Positions 56,862 through 64,000 of a DNA stretch of 64,000 bases are shown piece after piece. Under the pieces are notes generated by a model. The model was not told the origin of the DNA. It ran no database searches and worked only from the letters and a program-made list of their open reading frames with translations. The stretch comes from Ciona intestinalis (taxonomy: Eukaryota > Chordata > Ascidiacea > Phlebobranchia > Cionidae), in NCBI RefSeq assembly GCF_000224145.3, contig NC_020178.2:640986-704985 (forward strand). Reading direction: 5' to 3'. Position 1 is the stretch's first letter. Every line of letters starts with the position of its first letter. The position numbers were made by a program, and so were the translations under genes.

Positions 56862-59800
56862 CTACTCGACTGGGACGTCCAAGCCAAGCATTTGCATTAG
56901 CTCAAAATATGAAAACGTAAAAGATCTGTTAACGTTCTGTGTGTTGTCTAAGCCTTGGGCTTCTTGGAAAAATTCGCGAATAAAACGTAATTTTTCTTCG
57001 ACTTCTGCCTGTTGCCTGTTCGTATTTAATGAGTGAATGAATGTAACTTATTTATCCTCGCATGGCGTGTAATGATAGTCGTTATAACACAGGTGTTCTA
57101 TTTATGCACCTCGTGCCGCGTACGAGTTACCACTTATATAACTTGTGGTCGATTATTTTTGATTTTTTTTGTAAAGTATGGCTGACACTTTAGACAACGC
57201 ATTAATAACCATTTTTTCCGTTAAGTGTCTTGCCCGAAAAAACACACGCCCACAATGGTAGCAGTAGTGAACCTATATCCTCCAGGCCAGAGGCGGTGCA
57301 CTAACCACTGCTATGCCGCTGATCACTATAAAAGCGAGTAAAAAAATTCGACTTCGAGTTCGTATGGGAGCATGGGCAAGATGCGATCTTTTAAGCATTG
57401 TGGGCGTATGTGTCCTTGGGCAAAACATTTATGTTTATTGCTTCAACACCGCGTCACTAATGGCCTGTCTAAATTGTTAACTGGAATTACATGTTAGTTC
57501 ACGAAGTGTATGTAACAGAATATACGAGTTTTAACGACTGTCGTTGCCTCGCCATGCGAACATAAACAAAGTTAAAACAAATTGTCAACCACAAAAAGTT
57601 ACCTACAAAGTTACTAAATATTTGTACGCGAGCACAAAGTGTATGTAACAAAACACCCGTGTTATAACGACTGTCGTTGCCCCGCCACGCGGAAACTAAT
57701 AAGTTTTATAAAGGCAGCGCCGCTTTTTATATTAAGTTTAAAATGTTGAGAAACGCAAACATTATATAGTAGGGTGGGGAAGATGGGACACCTTTTTATG
57801 TAACCCTATGATAGGCATTTTCATTTTATTTTCTCGTCACATTTGGTAGTAAACAAAGAACATTCAAAGAATTATAAAACTGTATCCTCACGACTCCCAT
57901 AGACCGTTGTTAATTGTTAAAAACAAGATCAGGATATTTGAACTAAAGATGTCCCGTCTTCCCCCACTCTACTATATATTAACAAACAAAATGTAAAATG
58001 ATACGAAAACTCAAAAGAGCGACCATCCATTACACGTTTCAGCTCCGCAGCATCGTCTAGCGGTTAGTAAAATTCACAGCAAGTTAAACATCACAACTTA
58101 CTTGGCCCTCGCAATGGCTTGTAGTTTCGCTTGTTCCATCATAATACGAGCCTCCTCCTGCTCCCTTCTCCTCCGCTCCTCCTCTCTCACTTTCCTCTCT
58201 TCCTCTTCTATTCTCTTTCTTTCAGCATATTGCTCTCTCTCATCTTCCTCCATTTGAGCCATTAGTTCTTCTTCCTGGTAAAAAAAACAAGGGAATTCAT
58301 TAAAACAATAAAAAAACTAAGAAGTAAAACAGTAATTTAACCCCAATGCCATAAACTGTATTAATATAGTACAGCGGTAGTGCTCCTGCCTCTAGCCCAG
58401 GAGATTATGGGTTCAAGGCTCGATGCTGCTACCATTGTTTTTGGGTGTGTGTGTTCTTGAGCAAGACACTTAATGGCAATTGCTTCAATTAGGTGGTCAC
58501 CTATGGATTGTTTGAATTGTCAGCCATACAAAGAAAACTAAAAAAAAACAGACAGATAACTTACAAGAACACCAATTCAAAAAAGCTGTTTTGTGGGATG
58601 TTTTTGTAGGTACAACAATAAACTACAAAAAAAACAATAATAATAATAAACCGACCTCTTTTCTCTTCTGTTCCTCTTCCAATGCTCTCAGTCTCGCCTC
58701 CTCTTTCCTCCTCTCTTCTTCTTCTCTTTTTTTTCTCTGGATCTCCTCGATTTTCCTACGTTTTTCCTCCTATAAAAAACAACCGCATTAATCAATGAGG
58801 TTTCCTATGTCTGATGACTATAACTCTGTTAAAAAAATGTCACTTTTCAACCATAAAAATGCATAAAAAGATAAAACAAGCACACAAAAACAACAAGAAG
58901 AGACATACAAGTTGTTTTCTTTCTCGTTCTTGTTGTATTTCTAATCTTCTCTTTCTGTTTTCTTCTTCTTCTACTTCTTGTTGTTTAGCTTTCTCTGCTT
59001 CTTCTTTACGAAGTTTTGCGGCTTCCTCTCTTCTTCTTCCTTCCGCCTCAAACTCCTCTCTGGAAGGCAAGTAAAAAAATGTGAAAAAATATGAAAAATG
59101 TAAAAAAAGTGAGAAAAATCGTGAAAATAAGAGAAAATAATGTAAAACCCTAAAATTTTGAAGTAAACAGTAAGTGCAACAGACTACGTTTAAAGTTTTA
59201 CTTATTTTTTTTAAATTTAAAGAGGTAAGTACTAACTATCCAAGCCAAGGTTGCCCATTCTGTTTAAAAGACAAGAAAAGTGAGAGCACCATCCAATCAA
59301 CCCACTTCATTTGCTCCTTTCTCTCCAGCTCCTCTTTCTCCTTTCTAATCTGCTCCTCTTTCTCTTTTCTCTTCCTCTCGACCTCTAACCTTCGTCTTTC
59401 TGCTGCTGCCGCTCGTTTAGCCTCCCGCTCGGCTTTTGCAGCCTTTTTGGCCTCCCGTTCAGCCTCATCTTCTGCAGCAGCGATGGCAGCTTGTGACGAG
59501 GCTTCTGTTGCTTCGGTCGCCTAAAAATTCGACAGGGAGCGTGAGGTGTGAGGGTTGGGAAAAATGGGACACCTTTTCATTCACTTTTCTTGCCCCATTT
59601 GGTAGTAAACAAAGAACATTCAAAGAATTATAAAACTATATCTTCACGACTCCCATACATAGACCGTTGTTAATCGTTAAAACACGATCAGGAATCTCAG
59701 GATATTCGAATATTATAAGGGTGTCCATCTCTCACCACCCTACTGTATACTAAAAAAAAAGTCTAAACAACATACTTCAGTGACTTCTGATATTTGTGAC

Positions 59801-62800
59801 TTGGTGTCATCCATTTTAACTTCTGGTTCAGCAGGTTCTGGTGTTGGGTCAGGTGTTGGTTCAGGGGTGTCTTCTTTACGTACAAACACATAATCATCTA
59901 CAGGGCTGGAGAAATATAAGGGAATATGTTTTTTTACCATTTTGTTACAGTTGTAATGGTAGAAATAAAGGTAAGTTCACGTCTACACGACTTCTACAAT
60001 GTTGTTTCTATTCATAGGTTTATCGTCTCATTTTGTAGTAAACAAAGAATATTTACCTAATTATATGAACTGTACATTGAGATTCAATCATGTTTTGCAG
60101 TTGTTTTTGTAAACTATTTAATCAATTTTAACAAAATGATAAAAATCTCACCTCTCAACAGGAGAGGAATGTTCCTCTTCCTCTTCTCCTCCTGAAACAA
60201 ACATTATGAAGTCATAATGAAGTTATGATGTAACAGACACATACCCTTATTAGGTGATAAAGATTTTGCCGATTGTATTTTCTCAGGCTTTTCCTCGGTT
60301 TCTACACTCTGTGCTGCTGGCTTCTCTGATTGGCTGATTTGAACTTGGGTCACTGGCTCCTGGACCAATCAAAGTTTAGCAAAACATTTAGAACATAAGT
60401 GGTATTTTAATGTTGATAAAATAGGGGTAAGGACACAAATAGACATTGTAAAATAGTTGTAGCACTCTGGGTGTTGGGGTAATGGGTCAAGTCTGGCTTA
60501 AAAGTTGCGCCTTACTGTAGGACCTCACCCATATGGAATAGAATGTGCATATACAATGTTGGGGTAATGGGCCAACTCTGGCTTAAATCTCAGGTCCCAT
60601 GGCACACCTTACTGTAGGACCTCACCCATATAGAATAGAATGTGCATATACAATGTTGGGGTAATGGGCCAACTCTGGCTTAAATCTCAGGTCCCATGGC
60701 ACACCTTACTGTAAGACCTCACCCATATAGAATAGAATGTGCATATACAATGTTGGGGTAATGGGCCAACTCTGGCTTAAATCTCAGGTCCCATGGCACA
60801 CCTTACTGTAAGACCTCACCCATATAGAATAGAATGTGCATATACAATGTTGGGGTAATGGACCAACTCTGGCCTAAATCCCAGGCCTCATGGCGTGCCT
60901 CACTATAAGACCTCACCCATATAGAATAGAAAACCAAACCTTTTTCTTTCCTTTTTGACTTTTCTTTGGTTTAGAAGAAGCAATAGACTCAGCTTTTTCG
61001 TCTGGTGTTGCTGCCGGTAACGGTTCTTCTATTTGTTTCTTTTTATCTGGTTGTCCAGCTCGAAATGGTGTTTCTATGAATTTATGAGATTAAAATAGTG
61101 TTTCTATGACTAAAAAAAAATTATGTTTTTTGTTTCTATGTAATTGTAAAACAAACTCAAATTCGAACCTGGTGTTTTTGCAGCAAGTTTTTCTGGTGTT
61201 TTTGTCTTTGCTTTTTCCGGTGTTTTAGAAGTAATACTAGAATCCTTTTCACTGGCAACAGAATCAACTGCTTTTGACTTTCCTTTTGCACCCTTCTTCC
61301 TTTTACCATCTGCTTTTTTCGTTTTTTGCCCCTAAAACAAATTAGCATTACTTTACAGTACTTCTTCGTGTGGCAGGGCAACAACAGTCGTTTTAACATG
61401 GGTGTTTTGTTTCATACACCTTGTGCCAGCTTACGAGTTACCATGTATGTAACTTTGTTAATTTTTGATCTTTTTTCAACAACTTTTGCTTTACAACAAC
61501 TTTTGCTTACATGAACAAAATGAAGCCAAAAATAGTTTAAAACTAATATTTACATCAGTTAACTTAGCAAGATCCCTTTGTAATTTCTCCTCCTCTGTCA
61601 GCTCTTCCTTCACTGAATCAACCTCCCCCTTTGAGTCAATGCTGGCTTTTCCAACTGCTTGTTTTACTCCCGGTTTTCCTGTAACCATGAAAAAAACATA
61701 AAATTTACATAATATAATTTAACTTATATATCCTCGCGTGGCAGGGCAACGACAGTCGTTATAACACAAGTATTCTGTTTCATACACCTCGTGCCCGCTT
61801 ACCAGGTATATAAATCTGTATGTAATAAATATTATTTTGGAGGGTTTTTTACTTTCTTAATGTATGGAAGAAAATGACATCAGTTTAACAACGAATAAAA
61901 TTAAAATATGGACAAAATACACATAAAACAACCAAAATTTTAAACCTGCTCTTTGGGGTCCTTTAGTGACAGACTTCGCTTTAGTTCCCTTAGACGAGGA
62001 TTTCTCTGAATTTACAGATTCGGCAACACTGGCCGCACCAGGAACATTGTTCAATAACTTCTGTCCAGGTTTGCCTTTCTTCGACGTCAAATCTGATGTT
62101 TTTCGTTTATCAGCCAAACTTTTGTCTTTTTCGTCTAATTTCTGAGCTCTGTCTGTTGTGACTTTAATTTTTTCAGGTTCAACATGTGGACGACCTGATT
62201 GGATCGTGGGTTCCTCGGTTTTGGGATCTCCAAGCTTACCTTAGGTGTTTATAATGGTCATACATATAATATATAAAGCAGTGTTGGTGGTTGAATTATG
62301 TTGAAGCCGTTAAGTGCCTAAGGACACATTTGCCCACAATAATAGCAGCATCATGCACTGTTAATGTTACAATTAGAAAATATGGGATATTACATGCTAA
62401 CGGTATCCATCTTATCCCTATATATTTTCGTATATTTTTTTTTATATTGTATGACAATTTTGACAACCCATTAGTGACCACTGAGTTGGAGGAATTGATG
62501 TTGAATGAATGTAATTTAAATATCCACCATGGCAGGGCAACGACATTTGGTATAACACGGGTGTTCTGTTTCATACACCTCGTGCCCGCTTACAAGTTAC
62601 CACCTATGTAACTTTGTAGGTAAAGTTTTTTTCAATTTTTTTTATTGTATGGCTGATAATTTGTACAACCCATTAGTAATCACTAGGTCAAAGCAATTGG
62701 CGTAAAATGTCTTGCCCAAGGACCCATACACCCACAATGGTAGCAGTGGTAATGGTAATAAATCACCACATAAGAGTTTCATGTCTTACCTTCATACGTA

Positions 62801-63825
62801 GTGACATCATAATCTAAAACAACTTGCGACTTCTCGACTGGAATAGAAGGTCTGGAAACATAGAAACACCATTACACAACTATATTAAAACTGTTAATAT
62901 CTATTTTTACACCATTTAATGTTGTACGATAAGTTTTAAAAACTGTACCACAGCAAAAAATCTTATTTTTTTGTAAAACAAAATGAGATTTAGTTTAGCA
63001 CTGTGCGGACCTGCCGTAACCCAGAGGTTACAGGTTCCTGGCTTAATGCTGCTACTACTTTGTTCCCCCACCATGCAAGGATGAATAAGTTACATACGTG
63101 GTAACTTTTAAACAAGCAAAAGGTGTATGAAACAGAACACCCATGTTATAACGCCTATTGTTGCCCCACCAGTGAGAATAAATAATTTACATTCATTCAC
63201 CTACAAAGTAAGATACATGGTAACTTGTAAGCGCCTGTGTAATACCCATATATGACAGTTTTCCCCACAATAATACCTTTTTCTCTCGGGTGAAATGCTA
63301 CTACTTCTACTTCTAGCAGTGCGTTGATAAGAATGTGAAGAAACAGACGTAGAAATACTGGACGCTCGGCTGATTGATTCTGGTGCCTGTAAATTGTATG
63401 AGATAAGTGGTCAGGACGTCACGCAAGCTGTCTGGTGCCATGGCATAGTGCTTAGTTTTTGCCCAGAGGATATAGGTTTGAGGCTGAACTCTGCTACCAT
63501 TGTGGGTGTATGTGTCTTTCGACAGGACACATAACAGCAATTTTTTAACACTTCAAATCTAAACCATATTTTATTGGCTAAAATGTGTCTATACAAACAG
63601 GCAGAGCCAAAGTATATTGCACTCACCAAATTAATCAATGAGGTTCCCTATGTTTAACAACTATTAGCGTAGAAAGCAGCTATTTTACCTTATCTTCAAT
63701 TTTCAAATCCACGACAAGTTTTGGTTTCTTCTTTGTTGCTTCTTTATAATCACTTTGTTCGCCAGGTTCCTCACTAGAGGGCGTTAGAACGGAGCTTGCG
63801 GTCGCTGAACTGTGACGGGAACGAA
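56862..63825 (-). CDS. 3' part of a large Glu/Lys/Arg-rich coiled-coil protein
   Basis: Fifteen exons in phase (minus order): 63825-63689, 63386-63277, 62851-62790, 62239-61946, 61678-61554, 61331-61169, 61073-60940, 60359-60245, 60191-60152, 59905-59776, 59520-59306, 59059-58909, 58769-58656, 58274-58102 and 57015-56862, giving 704 aa to the stop. The 5' end is outside the window. The first half is Ser/Lys-rich and low-complexity (TPEKAKTKTPEK, EDTPEPTPDPTPEP). The second half is a long charged coiled coil (EEKRRKIEEIQRKKREEEE). The C-terminus leaves this pattern: FIREFFQEAQGLDNTQNVNR then SFTFSYFELMQMLGLDVPVE. It may belong with vertebrate KIAA2012-like proteins, a memory-based guess. The acceptor before 62239 (CTAAG) is weak. 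Confidence 0.75.
57030..57325 (-). mobile_element. Near full-length SINE, reverse
   Basis: GAATGTAACTTATTTATCCTCGCATGG to a tRNA-like head with GGTGCACTAACCACTGCTATGCCGC at its right. Confidence 0.8.
57395..57710 (+). mobile_element. SINE, forward, followed by a second 3' half
   Basis: TGTGGGCGTATGTGTCCTTGGGC to about 57560, then a second 3' half ending CCCGCCACGCGGAAAC. Confidence 0.75.
57764..57977 (-). mobile_element. MITE-1 with a short insertion
   Basis: TATAGTAGGGTGGGGAAGATGGG to GTCTTCCCCCACTCTACTATA. About 22 bp is inserted after GGGACACCTTTTTAT. Confidence 0.88.
58370..58560 (+). mobile_element. SINE 5' part with clear tRNA-like head
   Basis: GTACAGCGGTAGTGCTCCTGCCTCTAGCCC, then GGGTTCAAGGCTCGATGCTGC, ACCATTGTTTTTGGGTGTG and the GCAATTGCTTCAATTAGGTGG middle. 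Cut before the 3' half. Confidence 0.85.
59545..59752 (-). mobile_element. MITE-1 filling an intron of the coiled-coil gene
   Basis: Intron 59521-59775 is 255 bp, of which the element is about 208, leaving some 24 bp on each side. Confidence 0.85.
60480..60935 (+). repeat. 97-bp tandem repeat array, about five units
   Basis: GTGCATATACAATGTTGGGG recurs at 60545, 60642, 60739 and 60836, exactly 97 bp apart. Units include GGGCCAACTCTGGCTTAAATC and CTCACCCATATAGAATAGAA. The array fills the intron just before the exon ending at 60940. Confidence 0.93.
61360..61460 (-). mobile_element. SINE 3' half, reverse
   Basis: TTCGTGTGGCAGGGCAACAAC to GTTACCATGTATGTAACTTTG. Confidence 0.7.
61725..61860 (-). 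mobile_element. SINE 3' half, reverse
   Basis: AACTTATATATCCTCGCGTGGCAGGGCAACGACAGTCG to CCCGCTTACCAGGTATATAAATC. Confidence 0.7.
62290..62760 (-). mobile_element. Nested SINE and MITE-1 pieces
   Basis: SINE parts at 62300-62360 and 62450-62755 flank a MITE-1 right-end fragment (62365-62430: TTAGAAAATATGGGATATTAC, CTAACGGTATCCATCTTATCCC). Confidence 0.65.
63000..63235 (+). mobile_element. SINE head joined to 3' half
   Basis: GACCTGCCGTAACCCAGAGGTTACAGGTTCCTGG is followed by tail-side sequence, with the middle deleted. Confidence 0.6.
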
Positions 63826-64000
63826 CTGGAAACAAAAGATTAAGTTATCTGACGTTGTACTACAGTGGTTTGCACACAAAGTTATGTATATTAAAAACAA
63901 TTCCTATAAAATAATCACCCATAAAGTTATGTGGTAACTTGTAAGCAGAGACCAGGTGTACGAAACAGGACGAACCCTGTTATAATAACTGATTAACTGT
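63410..64000 (+). mobile_element. SINE head piece and a window-edge 3' half
   Basis: 63425-63545 holds GTGCTTAGTTTTTGCCCAGAGG, AGGCTGAACTCTGCTACCATTGTGGG. A 3' half starts at about 63915 and is cut by the window end. Confidence 0.6.

Noticed and set aside
58375..58440. Possible tRNA gene
   Set aside because: Has A- and B-box-like words, but stems do not pair and it runs into the SINE body. It is a SINE head.

Overview
The window looks like nuclear DNA of a solitary ascidian, most likely Ciona. It is AT-rich and has small multi-exon genes with GT-AG introns. It carries a tRNA-derived SINE family and roughly fifty copies of a short TA-flanked inverted-repeat element (called MITE-1 here), and its proteins read as chordate-type. 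All gene models were built by eye: I joined exons where splice sites, reading phase and protein family agreed. The species call is an inference.

Layout. (1) 918-11117 (+): SPARC/osteonectin, 8 exons, introns full of MITE-1. It converges on (2) 11687-13570 (-): an intronless DDX18/Has1 RNA helicase. (3) 14685-20327 (+): NAA40 (NatD histone N-alpha-acetyltransferase), 8 exons, head-to-head with DDX18. Its first intron holds two unrecognised ORFs (14966-15703 and 15703-16269) whose stop and start codons overlap as TAATG. An 8-codon upstream ORF overlaps the first of them in the same way, and all three could be spliced to NAA40's own first exon. (4) 21375-27606 (-): a mitochondrial-clan cytochrome P450, 11 exons, complete. 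(5) 30723-33599 and 35646-37559 (+): two small secreted proteins that share an eight-cysteine pattern and that I cannot assign to a family. (6) 38936-49929 (-): a Rev-erb/E75-like nuclear receptor, 10 coding exons, complete. It lacks a visible AF-2 helix and has Tyr where vertebrate Rev-erb has its haem-ligand His. One LBD intron is packed with TGACGTCA sites. (7) 56026-56098 (+): tRNA-Val(CAC). (8) 56862-63825 (-): the 3' part of a large Glu/Lys/Arg-rich coiled-coil gene whose 5' end lies beyond the window.

Repeats. MITE-1 dominates 1-11 kb and 27.6-60 kb but appears absent from about 11-27.6 kb, where the SINE dominates. A 65-75 bp minisatellite, present at six loci, shares a module with the SINE 3' half. 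A 97-bp tandem array lies in the coiled-coil gene. One 463-bp hAT-type element sits in a SINE with a perfect 8-bp target duplication. Several MITE-1 copies lie within about 30 bp of splice sites, and one fills nearly a whole intron.

The most promising undescribed items are the overlapping-ORF locus nested in NAA40, the eight-cysteine secreted pair, and the TGACGTCA-dense introns.
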